A stretch of 64,000 bases of DNA from Armigeres subalbatus (lineage: Eukaryota; Arthropoda; Insecta; Diptera; Culicidae), in NCBI RefSeq assembly GCF_024139115.2, contig NC_085139.1, positions 139,630,097-139,694,096 of the forward strand, read 5' to 3'. This document shows positions 50,931 through 62,711 of the stretch, piece after piece; positions within the stretch are counted from its first letter, which is position 1, and every line of letters starts with the position of its first letter. The notes below the pieces were generated by a model. It ran no database searches. It had not been told where the DNA came from and worked only from the letters and a program-made list of their open reading frames with translations. The translations under genes and the position numbers were made by a program.

Positions 50931-53200
50931 CATATTTTCTAAGCGAATAACACATATTTTGTCGCGAAAACGAAAGCGTTCGAAGTCAATGAGACCCCAC
51001 ATGAAAAAACTTGATCAAAATGTTTTCGTTTAAAACTTTATAAATAAAATGTTTTTTTGTCTCTTATTTTGATGCAATTTTGGGGTTCGTTTCCCCGATG
51101 TTTTTTTTTCTTAAAATACAAAAAAAACTCTTTATGAACAATTGACTCCCGCATAGATTAGAACTTACACTAATCAGGTGCAGAAGAGTATGACAGTTTT
51201 AGTTAAATATGTTGGCGAATTTTGAATATCACTTCTGGGTGGCGCATGTTACCCAGCATCGTTAATTTTGGAGGGATTATTTCCAATTTAGAATAAAATC
51301 GTTTTCTAGCAATACTATTGGTTTTTCATGGGAATTTTTGGCCCACATAATAACCGTTCTGTTGGATTATTGATAAATACTTCGAAAATACAATTTTCGG
51401 ATATAATCACCATGAAATTAAAAGGTTTTCTAAGAGAGCGCGTATTGTCCATACGAACTGGAGATTCTCTATTTATCCCGAGGATTTTGCACATACGTCA
51501 TCCTGAACTTGCCGAAATTGCCAATTTAACCGCTTCTGTGCATTGTTGTGGAAAGCCTTAAGTCATCGCACTGAGGAGTATTTCAGTCCTGGCCAAAAGT
51601 CAAAAACATTTTTTTAAGATATTCCCACATTATTTTTTCGTTTTTATACTCTCAAATAGTAATACTTGCCATGGGAATTTTGAAACAATTTTCATTAATT
51701 GTAAGCAATGCTGGCTGCCAAAACTTCACCACAATAGCCATGCCAATTTTATCGCAATTGTCCATTAAAAATGTTAACGTGTTATCGTGTTTTTCTGGAT
51801 TTTCAATGATTTTCAAGATGAAAATCAATATAGGTGCCAATAATGAGGGTATGTAAAACGTTTTCAAGCATGATTTGATCTAAAATTGTTTTCAGGTGAT
51901 CCATAATGATGATATTAATTGATTCTTTTTTTCTACCTTCTTTACAATAATTTGATTTACAAAAAAAAAAATTTCGATTAGGTTCCAAACAAATTGTCAG
52001 CATTGGAAACATTGGAGTTTCCTTAATCAACTCCACAAAAACATTTCACGCATCGTCATGCAATCCTGACTTGTTTTTTTAAATGTAGTTAAGTTTGCTA
52101 AAAAATGTTAAGTTTTTCTATATATTTAATTTAGGTATTTATGATTTTGAGCGACAAAGTTCACAAAAATGGTTAGCTTCCAAAGAACAGTTACACACCG
52201 ATTCATAAAAAGCATACGCATTTTTCTGATGTAAAAGGTTGTTAAGAAATAAAGCGGTTGATTTGCACTGCGTATTTATTTGATCTGCTCCAGTGATTGT
52301 AATATCAATATATTATCCAGAGACTTTAACATTATCCGATGACAAATTTATATAGTCGAAGTGAACAAACAAAGTACATCTTTTAGGAACATTTAGCAAG
52401 TAATAATTTAAGAATGAAGATTAACATAAAAAAACATACTCATTGGCGGAGTCCGAGGTGGCCATTACTCGTCGCACGCACGCTACAGTTCTTACAGGCA
52501 GCGTTCTTGTGCCAAGTGGTGCTCTATCAAATAACAATAACTTACGCTCCCAGTGGTCATATATCACTGTTACATCAATACAAAGAGCACAACAACAAGA
52601 AAGAATACGCTTTGCTGCTTATTTTATGCATTTGAAGACGACAAATTATTGACATAGTTTTGGCCACGCTTTTACAGTACGTACTCCTATGTGCATCGTA
52701 GAAACAATGTTCTAAAAATGTTTAGATAATACATTAGAACAAATAAAATAGATGGAGGGGATATAGGTGTGTTTAACGAGTCATAAATGGTCAAAACATG
52801 CCAACGGGTTTTATGATGATAAGTGTGTGTTGCATTGACAAAGAATTATTCTGAATATTCTTCTAAATGTAGAAGAGGTAGAACATCCTTCTTGCCAACG
52901 GATCTCTCTTGATTACATTGTTTCGACAATTCCACTATAGTTATGTATATTGGCTCCTTTTAATCTTGAATACAAAAGCTTATAATTTTTAATTATTTTT
53001 AAATATTTTTCTGTATTTAACTGCAAAGCTACAATAGTGGGGGTCGCGGATAGTCGACGACTAACAAGCTGTTTCGGGATGATCTGTTTCCCTTTCTCGT
53101 ATTATTGTGATGACTAAACAATCCCTAAAAAATGCTCTTGGTTTCTTCCTTTTTAGGGTAGGAAGTTTTCCTTCAAATTTTAACAATGAACGGACTCAGT
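50931..53200. other. AT-rich DNA, nothing recognised
   Basis: A small GC-richer block at 52440-52640 has two overlapping frames (73 and 69 codons) without a domain. Otherwise no feature. Confidence 0.35.
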
Positions 53201-53214
53201 TAAACACGCCGATC

Positions 53215-53395
53215 CCTAATGAACGCTTCAGAGCAACCATTTGTTCGCAGTTTTAGTCAGTGATCCTCTCATGGGTGTAAACTGGACACTATGAACACCT
53301 CAGAGCAACCTTTTGCTCGCGACTTTAGTCAGTGGCTCTCTCAGATCAGACTACTGAATTAATGACACTGACCATCATGAACGCATCATAGAGGA
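53215..53395 (+). repeat. Two-unit tandem duplication of about 75-80 bp
   Basis: GAACGCTTCAGAGCAACCAT...TTTTAGTCAGTGATCCTCTC is followed by GAACACCTCAGAGCAACCTT...CTTTAGTCAGTGGCTCTCTC; a third unit may begin at GAACGCATCA. Confidence 0.7.
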
Positions 53396-53399
53396 GATT

Positions 53400-55700
53400 T
53401 TTTATTCAAATTATTAGTTTAAATTAGCCCTGAAAAAATGGTTGTTGGGATAGATCTATACGTTTCAAGGTAATTGATATAATGAAACTTTCCGGATGCT
53501 GTACTTAAGTTGGATTGATAAATTAATAACATCGCGAACACGACAGATGGTTGTAAAAGCAATAGCTTCACAAAAATTGACTCCTTATTTTCTTGTGTCT
53601 CAACGCATCGTTAAAAGAGCTCACCATGGCGCGATTCAGTTGCTATACTTATGGATAATTAAAAAAATCGGTGCTTTAGCATTATTTCGATTCAACTTCT
53701 GATTTTTTCAAAAAATGGTCTGAATTATTGCCTCTTTTAACAAAAAAAGTTTTGTTAATTTATTTCTAATTGAGTTAATATGGAAATCTGTGAATAATCA
53801 ATCAAAGTATTTACTGCAACAAAATCAGTTGCTTCAATTTATGTGTAACGCGTGATTTTTTTTTGGGTTTTCCAAACACTGCGATACCATTTGTCAGATC
53901 TACGCACCATTTAATGTTATTTTGTCAATCTGACGCATTATTGCTGTGCAGAACGCAAGGCGAATTGAAACTGGACACAATATGGAATCTACTCAAACAT
54001 CTTAAGTCAAAACCTTGAGCTTGGGAGTTATTTTTCGCACAGTTGGAGACACCAACCTCAATTCAGGTTCTGGTCAAGATTGAGTGCATAGCCGCATTGC
54101 ATGCACAGAAAAAGCTTTCAATCAATAAGTGTTGAAATACTAATAGACCACTAAGAATAAAACCAGGCCATGTTCAAGTTGGAAGGTGGCACCTTGAAGA
54201 TGAAAAAAAAATGATTCAACACAAATTATCAATCTGTAGAAACGCCATTAGCCAAGAACAATCTTTCTTACATCATTGTTTTAATTTATAAATCAATAGA
54301 AATGTATTTAATAAACGATGTTTCAGCCCATATTCCGTATTTAAGAGTTTTTGTGCACCTAACTAGCGCCAGCGAATGACAAATTTAAATACAGTTCTGT
54401 ACTTGAACCTTTCAAAGTCTGTATAAAATCATTGTATTCAAATCTTGGCTTACTACAGAACTTTTACAAAAAGCTCCCATTTTATTGTATTGGAACCTTT
54501 TTAAGAATCTTTAAATTTTATACAGAACTGTAAGGTTTGTTTTTGGGTATGCAAATTCAATTATTCTACACCATCTACATTCGCTTCTTAAAACCCTACC
54601 TATCGATCAAAAATAAACTGATGTTACTTAAATTCTGTTAATAGTATAAGTCATTTAAAATTATATTTTTATGTTTGATACATTTTGAGAAATGTTTTGT
54701 GCAAAGCAACTTCTGTTAATGAAAAGACAACATTTTATAAATAAAACACTATCAGCCCAAAAGGTCAGGTCCGAATATTAACCATCTAATGCCCAAGACC
54801 GCCTTTTTTGTAATTTTTCATTCATCAGATTTCGAAAAGTTGATCAATAATATAACCTTCAACGCATGATTAAATGTGGTTTAAAGTCAATTTTCAAAGT
54901 TCTACACGTTTATAAAAAAATAGGAAATTGAGTAATATTTTGTTCCTCCGTGTTTTCGCTCGAATACCTTTGCAAAGTGAAATATTTGCAGATTAGCATT
55001 TTTCTGCAACTAACCTTTTTCAATAGAAGGTTATAGTGATGAATATTATACTCTAAAATATTTATCTAACTCATTACACGGAGAATGAAAACATTAACCC
55101 TGAAAATGTAAAAATTGCTGTTAGTCAGCATTGAATAGAAATTTTAAAACTCTGAATATGTTGAAAAATCAATCAAATATATTCAAAAAATTAGTTGATT
55201 GGATAAAAAAAATTCTAAAAAATCAATGTGTGAAATTGAAACAAACCACGTTGCCCAAACCGTGTTTAGACTGATTTTAGAAAGCAAACTGTAATTTTGA
55301 GCGAAAACAAAAATTTGGGTTGAAGAGGATTTAACTAAGGGTTAAACTAAACGAATATAAGATATGACAAGATGATAACTTAATTTATCGTTTCCTGGGA
55401 TAAAATCGAGTAACTATTCTGAATTTTAGAAGCCATTCAAGTCATGTACTATGTACTTTAAGCATCACTGTTATCAAAGAGCGTAATTTCAAATAGTCTC
55501 CGTATGTTGAAAAGGACTCAAAGATTACATATATAAGGGTATCAGTCATCCAACAATTACCTTACCAAAATCATCTCAAGCACCACTTGATACATTTGAC
55601 GCTATTATAATTTTGGACAACTGTTCATTTGATTGAAAAGGGTCTTGAATTTTTCTGTGTGTTAATATTTAGGGTCTTAATTCCGATTCTTCATTTCATA
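53400..55700. other. AT-rich DNA, nothing recognised
   Basis: No supported gene. A loose inverted pair (CAGTTCTGTA near 54392 and TACAGAACTG near 54520) may be another decayed foldback. Confidence 0.35.
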
Positions 55701-55708
55701 TCTCCCAT

Positions 55709-55792
55709 CCCAAGTACCATTTTAAGCTTCTAACGCTCTTGAAGGCCATATTTTTCTCTACAAGAGTGTTATAAAACCAGCATGAAACCAAA
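55709..55792 (+). repeat. Dispersed 85-bp repeat, copy 2
   Basis: CAAGTACCATTTTAAGCTTC, ACGCTCTTGAAGGCC and CTCTACAAGAGTGTTATAAA. Partner of 41834-41920. Confidence 0.55.
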
Positions 55793-55799
55793 TTATGAG

Positions 55800-56780
55800 A
55801 TAAATTTGAGATGGGAGAGATGATGAGATAAATTTGAGATGGAGACTAGAACAGTTTCTATACATTTGATAGAAATTTAGCTTCCTTTGTGCTATCTGAC
55901 GCTTCGACTTACGCAGTCGTTGAAGGCTTAACACATTTTAGTTACATAATATTTTACATGTATTTGCAATATCTCCGGAATGTAATGATCGGTCTGGCCC
56001 AGGGACAGAAAAAGTCATTTCAACTACACTCAAACAGCTGATATCCAACACACAATCAAGTTGCTAGTCCTTCCCGAATTCGAATGCGCGAATGAATAGG
56101 ACGGCATGTGCACGAACAGCAGCAAGCGTCGACTTTCGGTGTCAGCGTTGTTGTGTGCGGTGTCAAAATGAATCTTCAGCTTGGCACATTGATTATCAAT
56201 TTGAAATCTCAAAATATGAATATCATTTCATACTGCGGTGCATGGATTTAACATTTTGAAGTTAGATTCCTAAAATATATGCATCTGTTTAGTATATACA
56301 GTAAAATAATCATCATTTATCGGTGCAAATCAACCGCAATTCAAAATATTCATTTCAGCCCCGGTAGATATTCATTTTTTACGCTCGATTATCAATCGGC
56401 TATTGAGGATCGGGTGGTAAGTTTGGTATGGAAGTTTGACAGCATGCTGCGAGATGTTCGTGCCTGCATTGTCGAGCGTCTGATCAAAACAAACACGAAT
56501 CAATAACGAAGGTGCCTACTGAGCATCGATGCAACTGATAATAAAACGAAGATTTCCGTCCTTGGTCTGGCCAATTTTGAAGTGGAAACAATGGGACCGC
56601 ATATCGAATGCAGCTTTCTGTTACGTGTCTGTCACGTGAATAACGTGTGTGTCTAACAGATAAGCGAGATTTTTGCTTATCTGTCAGAGCGATTATTTTT
56701 ATCAAAGGATTATTTTTTAAATATCGCTATAATAATTCCAAAGACAAAACCCATTTTCGCTAATATTTATTGAAATAAAG
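55800..56780. other. Unassigned DNA with a possible short exon
   Basis: At 56359-56416 an acceptor-like TTCATTTCAG and a strong donor GTAAGT bracket 58 bp that are open in one frame (PGRYSFFTLDYQSAIEDRV). No homology is recognised, so I do not call a gene. The rest shows no feature. Confidence 0.25.
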
Positions 56781-56784
56781 TTTA

Positions 56785-56882
56785 GTGTTATCCTATTGAA
56801 TTCCACCACGATGTAATCTTTACAAATACATATTTTGACCTCAACTGTGAGGCCACCTCAGTGTCTCGTATTTTACTCGACG
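56785..56882 (-). repeat. Dispersed repeat, short single-arm copy
   Basis: CCTATTGAATTCCACCACG through ATATTTTGACCTCAACTGTG to CAGTGTCTCGTATTTTACTC matches the left arm of the 48196-48430 palindrome with more substitutions. Confidence 0.7.
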
Positions 56883-56939
56883 TACAGTAGTTCACAAAAT
56901 TGAGCGTACAACTTGGATTTGATAATATAATAAATATAT

Positions 56940-57236
56940 AATAAACCTGATTAATCCACCTGACGGCGATGGAGCCTTTCTTGTGTGTCATAACCCATAG
57001 TCCGATATGACCAATTTAAAAAAGGAAACAATGGGAAAGGATTCTGCGTCGAATTAAACTTGGCTCGGTTAAGAATAAGTGCCTAAAAATGAGTGAGTTT
57101 TGTATGAGACATCACCTTAATTCGTCGAGCTGAGTCGATTGGTATATTACACTATGGGTCTCCAGACCTTCTATAAAAAGTTCATTTTTGGAGCGATCAT
57201 ACAGCCTTCACGTATACTTTGTATACGAGAAAGGCA
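56940..57236 (-). mobile_element. CTTTCTCGTA MITE-like repeat, copy 2
   Basis: On the minus strand it starts TGCCTTTCTCGTATACAAAG and ends with AAGAAAGGCTCC, then GTGGATTAATCAGG. Same order of landmarks as 914-1312 (GGCTGTATGATCGCTCCAAA, CGACTCAGCTCGACGAATT). Confidence 0.7.
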
Positions 57237-57284
57237 AAAATATATAGGAAAATAAATTGTTGTCTCGATTATTTTTATTGCATA

Positions 57285-57860
57285 CTAGTCGAACCTGTCC
57301 GATCTCGCTCGGGTTGCTTTTTTTGCCCAAATTGTCAATCCTTTATTTGACGGGCTCGGTGGTCTAGTGGCTACCGCTTCTGCCTTATAAGCAGGAGGTC
57401 GTGGGTTCAATTCCAGGCTCGTCCCTTTCCTACTTTGTTTTTCTATCTTAGTTCTTTCTGTGTTTCACGTTAAACCAAAAACGATTCCTACTGTTATAAC
57501 CTTCCACACAAACCCAAAACCTCCCGTGGCATCTATGAGAGGTCGTACAGTTCTCTGCATCTTTCATAAGTAGTTGTCCAACAAACCATCCTTCCCCTTC
57601 CTCAGCATTCGCAAGGACGTGGCCAGGACAAATCTCGACTATTGGAGAGTGCATTGCTCCCAACTAAGAGATAGTGGTTAGTCCCAAATCGATATCTGTG
57701 GTAACGGATGAAAGTGATGCTACTCTCATACAATAGTCTTGGCTTGTACCACCTACGAATTTGTGCAAATTGCTCAATGCTAATGCTAATGCTAAATTGT
57801 CAATCCTTTATTTGACTGCAGCGTCGCATTCTAGATCGATTTCAGTTCTAGTTTGATGAC
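57285..57860 (-). mobile_element. Helitron-like relic split by a SINE
   Basis: On the minus strand, AATCGATCTAGAATGCGACG, then (after the SINE) AACCCGAGCGAGATCGGACA and GACTAG at 57285-57290 followed by T. Same order as 36003-36132, but the terminal segments differ. The 5' end is not recognised. Confidence 0.5.
57352..57794 (+). mobile_element. Long tRNA-headed SINE, copy 2, with 22-bp target duplication
   Basis: The head GGGCTCGGTGGTCTAGTGGC has an A box (TGGTCTAGTGGCTACCGC) and a B box (GGTTCAATTCC); the anticodon-like loop is CTTATAA. The body of about 350 bp is unusually long for a SINE. The tail is TAATGC repeated three times. A perfect 22-bp direct repeat lies at 57330-57351 and 57795-57816. 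tRNA head, simple-repeat tail and long duplication are all signs of LINE-driven retroposition. The partner LINE is not identified. Confidence 0.9.
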
Positions 57861-57861
57861 T

Positions 57862-59130
57862 TAGTATTATATAGTATTAAAAAAGTATTATCTAAATGGA
57901 AATACAAACACTGTGATGATTTGGTGTAATCTGAAATAGTACATTTTTCAAGTTCAGAAAAAGTTGATTCTCTTGAACTTTCTAAGCGATTTGAGATTCT
58001 CGCGTAATTCCCAAATCAACAAATATAAATACATATTGTAAAACTATTATCAGAATTGTGAAAATACCAGCCTTGCCCATTAAAAAAAATTACAGTTCTT
58101 GAATGATTAAAGCTGATATTTTTCTCAGTTCCTATTATTTTTATTCGATTTTTTTTTACTTCTATTATTTTTTTTTAAATATACCAGAAATGCACTGAAA
58201 AAAGTATCTGAATATGCAATTGGAACTAGAGTACAAATCCAAAACGATTCCGATTTGACTGTTTTAGGTACAATCAAATATGTCACCCATGCCGTTTAAA
58301 TCGGTTCTACCCGTAAAAACAAATAATCGGATAATTCAAAACTTAGAGAAAGCAACGATCAGTCTCAGCGTTTCACAGTTTCACAGTAGTTCCAGCCCAT
58401 GAGTTGTGATGAAGAGGAAACGTTTGATTTACATCAGACATTCCCATGTTCGTTTTATCTCGCATCATAAGAGCAAAGTAACAGTTTAATCGGTTACTTT
58501 TCCAACATACATAGTCACTAGCACCCAAAATTCAATAAATATTAAACAAGTCCATTTGTTTCGAATGCCGTTGTTTTCGCCAGGCTGAGAGCGATGGGAC
58601 GAAGAACCGGGAAAAACCTCCCTATATCTCAACTTTCATCACCAAACATCAACTGAACAAGGAAAGCACGTAAAAGCACAGTTAGGGTGCGCATAACTGA
58701 TTCCACACCATTCGTTACGCCAGATATACATATCTTTCTCGAAAATACATATTCTTTGCTCGAGTCTACGAAAAAAAAAGTATCATGCAACCCACTAATT
58801 GGCAAGTTCACATCGCTCAGGCCACATCCTTAACGCCGTACTTCGCGGGAGGCCGACCGCAACCAGGCCATGATTAGACAGAAATATGATAGCGGTTTCT
58901 ATATCTTCACGTTTCCAGCATTCCAACCCCGGGTCAGTAATCAACGGCCAAACACCACACCGTGCCAAATGTTGATGCGTTGTTGCGTTGATCGGTAATC
59001 TGCCCCGGCTGCTGTTACACCTCCAACATGATCGAGAAGATATTTCACTTGTCTAGCATACTCCTTCATCGTTTGTTTGCACTCTCGACTCGAATCAGCA
59101 TCTTTTCGATGGCACTGGATCTGTAGTGAC
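57862..59130. other. Unassigned; intron candidate of the minus-strand transcript
   Basis: Contains A/T runs at 58085-58200 and GC-richer DNA after 58560. If the donor at 59136 is real, this would be intron on the minus strand. No acceptor or coding exon can be assigned. Confidence 0.3.
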
Positions 59131-59136
59131 TCTTAC

Positions 59137-59740
59137 CTTTTCGCCGTTTAGGAAGTTTTGGCCTTTTTACCAATGGCTGGTGTATGTTGGATCTGCGAAA
59201 CTGCTTGCGCTCGGTATCAAACTCAACCCAACTCACAGATACTGAGGGTATTACACTTCACTTCTGGTCTTGACAGTTGTTTTTTGCTCAACGCAAAAAA
59301 GCTAATCGTGACTTGGCCTTTGCAATCCGAAGAATTTCACTTCCTTCACAAGTGACTCTTGTCTCCCAAAAATGCAATAACAGTATTTTTCTCGTTTTTA
59401 ACTGATCTTCTTGATTTCACTGCTTCTTGAAGCACTTCGTTCTGTAATACACTTCTGTGTGTTTTTTTTTTTCACTGTGAAACAACGTTTCGCCAATAAA
59501 TTTCGATTATTTTAACAAATTTTGCTAGGTATTTGCCACATTCACGTAGGTATCAAAAACATTTGGAAACTCTGCGAAGAATTCGAAATAAATCTTTCTG
59601 GAACAACTGGACCCAGGGCACCTTCAAACGTTTCTAGATAGTCAACTCTCCAGGAAGAAAGTTGCTTCTAGTAGATCGTAGTTTCGCACTGCTCGCAGAG
59701 GATCGCACGATCTTGACCGTACCAAGGTTGACACTTAACT
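59137..59740 (-). other. Candidate non-coding first exon of a host gene
   Basis: On the minus strand an initiator-like TTTAGTT near 59740 lies about 30 bases after a TATA box. The 600 bases that follow have no useful start codon; one ATG opens only a five-codon frame. They end in GGCGAAAAG followed by GTAAGAG, a strong splice donor (GT at 59136-59135). This is the layout of a 5'-UTR exon whose coding exons lie to the left. No copy of this sequence is found elsewhere in the window. An LTR of an unknown retroelement is the main alternative. Confidence 0.4.
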
Positions 59741-59766
59741 AAAGAATACCGAATGGTAGAAGGTTG

Positions 59767-59773
59767 TTATATA
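59767..59773 (-). promoter_or_regulatory. TATA box of the candidate promoter
   Basis: TATATAA on the minus strand, about 30 bases before the initiator-like sequence and in GC-richer, non-repeat DNA. Confidence 0.4.
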
Positions 59774-59774
59774 A

Positions 59775-60550
59775 GTTTTCTGTTTGGGCTCTCCTTGGCC
59801 GTGATCTTCAGCTGTTGGAGGTTCGCGGAAGAGTTTGGATTCATCTTCATTTCTTCGGGATTTTCTTCGTTTTTCTTGCGAGAGAAACGCGATCTTTCCC
59901 TGATTCAATGAGAGATCTATCCAAATTTCACCACAACGTCCAGTGCTCTCTTCGGAGTTCTCGTACTCTTCGCTGTCAGAAAGTTTCGTTGCATAATTAA
60001 ACTCAAGAGAAAGAGTGACCTTGATCGTGAAATGCGCGTAGCAACTCTTTCATCTAAAGAGCAGTCCGCGGACACAAAGCAGATCAAGTTCAATGCACGA
60101 TACCGCGCGTTCAAGTTTGTTTCCTCGCGAGACGATTCATCGCACAAAACGGACGACGCAAAACCACTTCGGCTCTCAGAGACGTAGTGCAATTTTGCTC
60201 AGCAAAGCTCTCTTCTCACAGGGGCTCGTTGTGCATTCTTCTATTGATTCTCATTCGCCTCTCCGATGGGAAACTATTTCCTTCCATTCGTGTATGGCCC
60301 AGTTCGGTAAACCTTGACCATGCTCTTCGGACGGTTGGATTCGGCTGATCCGGACTGAAACAGAATCACTATAAGTACGTACGGTGAACATTCTTTGCGG
60401 TCCCAGTTCTGCTCCGCTGCCCATGCATCCTTGATATGCGGTGAATCAACCTTTGTCTTTGCAGTCAACGAATCGGATGCTCATTAGCAGTTGATCAATT
60501 GGTGGCGAATAAAGCGTCGTGTTCTTATTTGGGTGCAAACTTTTTATGTC
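59775..60550 (-). promoter_or_regulatory. GC-richer upstream region of the candidate promoter
   Basis: About 750 bp of apparently single-copy DNA directly upstream of the TATA box. It has many GAGA and CGAAG words on the minus strand. Frames on both strands (59917-60192 minus, 60093-60317 plus, 60274-60468 minus) overlap and show no domain. Confidence 0.3.
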
Positions 60551-60569
60551 TCACAATATAGCATATGAA

Positions 60570-61260
60570 TGAATATTGAAATACATTTTTACTGCCAAAT
60601 GCACAAGTCAATAATATTTAACTTCAAAATGACTAACTTAAAAACTACCCCTAAAAAATAGAAATTTTCCATAAAAAAATAGCAAATTGCCAATAAAGAA
60701 ATCAGGGCATGCGCAATAAATAAAGTTGTAAAGATTTCCACAAATAATGCAAAATTTCTATAAACAATTGAGTCCACAAAACAAAACTAATTAGCACTTT
60801 TAAAAGCAAAAAATGTAACTGTTTTCCATGAAGAAATCAAAATGCTCCAAGCGAAAAAAAAAAATCATAAGTAAATCAATATTAGCAATAAACAAATTAG
60901 CAATTACAATAAACAATTACAAAATTTTCCACATATTTTTTCACAGGAAATAAAAAACATGTCACGAAAAAAATAATAAACAGCAATAGAAAAATATAAA
61001 AAAAATCATAAAGCAATATATAAAAGCAATAAAACTGAGCATTTTTCCATAATGACCTCTTCTTTAAAAGCGTTTAAAGTTCGTGGAAATTTTTTTAAAT
61101 TTTATGAAAAAAAATATTTATTTCGTGGAAAATTTTGTAATTGTTAAATGTGCAATTAATTTATGGACATTTTGTATTTTTTTGTGAAACATTTTAATTT
61201 ATTTATATAAAAATCTTTATTTATAATTGCGATTTTTGCATTTAAATGTGATAAATGTGT
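60570..61260. repeat. Second foldback of AATTTTCCATAAACAATAA phrases
   Basis: The left half has AATTTTCCATAAAAAAATAG, TTTCTATAAACAATTG and CAATTACAAAATTTTCCAC. The right half (61075-61210) has the inverse, GTGGAAAATTTTGTAATTGT. Sister of 50165-50930. Ends are diffuse. Confidence 0.6.
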
Positions 61261-61261
61261 G

Positions 61262-62710
61262 ATAAATAACGCTTAAAATAAGTTTAAGGAGCTTTGCAGT
61301 TCAGCGTTATGTGGCTGTAAAGCAAATGTATTTAAATCTCATCATAAATAAGCAAATGTGACGCATATGACTGAATATAGTCATTCAATACTCACTTCAA
61401 GTGTGCCAAAAACCAGATCATGAAAATCAGATCTCGTGCTTCGTTATAATACTGACCATTTTTTATGAACACTTCTGGAATAATATGTCTAACTTAATGT
61501 ATGGAATGAGGATGTACTAACAGTCCATAACAGATGCAACGAACTTCGAAAGGATGCCTTCAACCGTGTTGGCTATTTAGTCGATTACTTCATCTAGCTA
61601 CTTATGATCGATCAAATATTTATTGAGCCCGCGTTTATTCGCTTTTTCGTTGAGGTGATTTTTCCAGCTGCAATGCTTTGTTTTGAGCCAGTTCACCTAC
61701 GCGTGTACAGCGCCGAATTCTTTGGGCGGACGTTTGTGATGTCGCTCAAATTTGATTTTCAGATTGTTGATTGGATGATCTCTATGTGGCCTTGCCGATA
61801 TTGTTCCGGGGAAAGGAGGTTCTTCGAAAAACCACTCCATAGGAGCTAAAATTGCTTGTACATCGTTTGTCATTGCCATTTGATAGCATGTTTGTATATT
61901 TTGCACATGAGCAAACTACCATCCGATCGCCAATTGGTGCAACTTTCCAGTTTCTAGTTTGTTTATGGTGCCGCTTGATGCTAGCTTCTTCACACATTCA
62001 CACGGGTTGATGGGATTCGTCGTATACGAAAAATGAAAAAAGAAGAACCAAAGATCGTTTTTTGGTTACTGAACTGGCAACGCAATACAGACTATGATTG
62101 AAAACTCTGTACCTGGCATGTCAGGACTCTAAGTAAACGTTGACGAGTAAGCCTTCTGACTCGTGAATTTCAGAAGGTTGGAGAGAACGAGGCCGCTATC
62201 CAAGTCGATTACTCATCTAGCCTGATGGCTTAGATCCAGTGAACATGAGCTTACAACCTTTGAACTCACGATCAACACTACATTCAAATATAGCATCCAT
62301 TACAGTAGCGGCGAAAAAGTAGATCATGGAGTTGATTTTATTGTGATGGGCAGCAGATGAAGCGAGCTCTGAGGTGGAAACCCAATAGTGAACGTAGCTG
62401 CGTGTTGAATACGGTGAAAATTCTTCAATTATAGCCTGATCAACACGACGGACGGAAATCCGACGACTTGAAGGACAAGTTTTAATAATATCTTTGATAA
62501 AGTCTTTGATAAACCCAAAGAATGACGTGAAAAGCGTTATCGGAGACTCTAATGCTTAGGTCGGTTGAGATGAATTTTTCCGTCCCCTTCGATTGGGTGA
62601 GCCTTCACTCTGCTACGACCTGTCGTAACCGCGCGTGTGTTTCTCCCCAAGCCAATTGACCTTTCCCGTTACAAGTTTTTATTCGCTTAATCTATTCTTT
62701 ATTTCATTTA
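61262..62710. other. Unassigned DNA, GC-richer after 61600
   Basis: A minus frame at 61697-61906 (with FERHHKRPPKEFGAV) is followed by AATAAA near 61622 on the same strand. That arrangement would suit a 3' exon, but no domain or splice site confirms it. The remainder shows nothing recognised. Confidence 0.3.
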
Positions 62711-62711
62711 A

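Noticed and set aside
59740..60200. Heat-shock-type promoter
   Set aside because: GAA/TTC words occur upstream but not in the required nGAAnnTTCn spacing.
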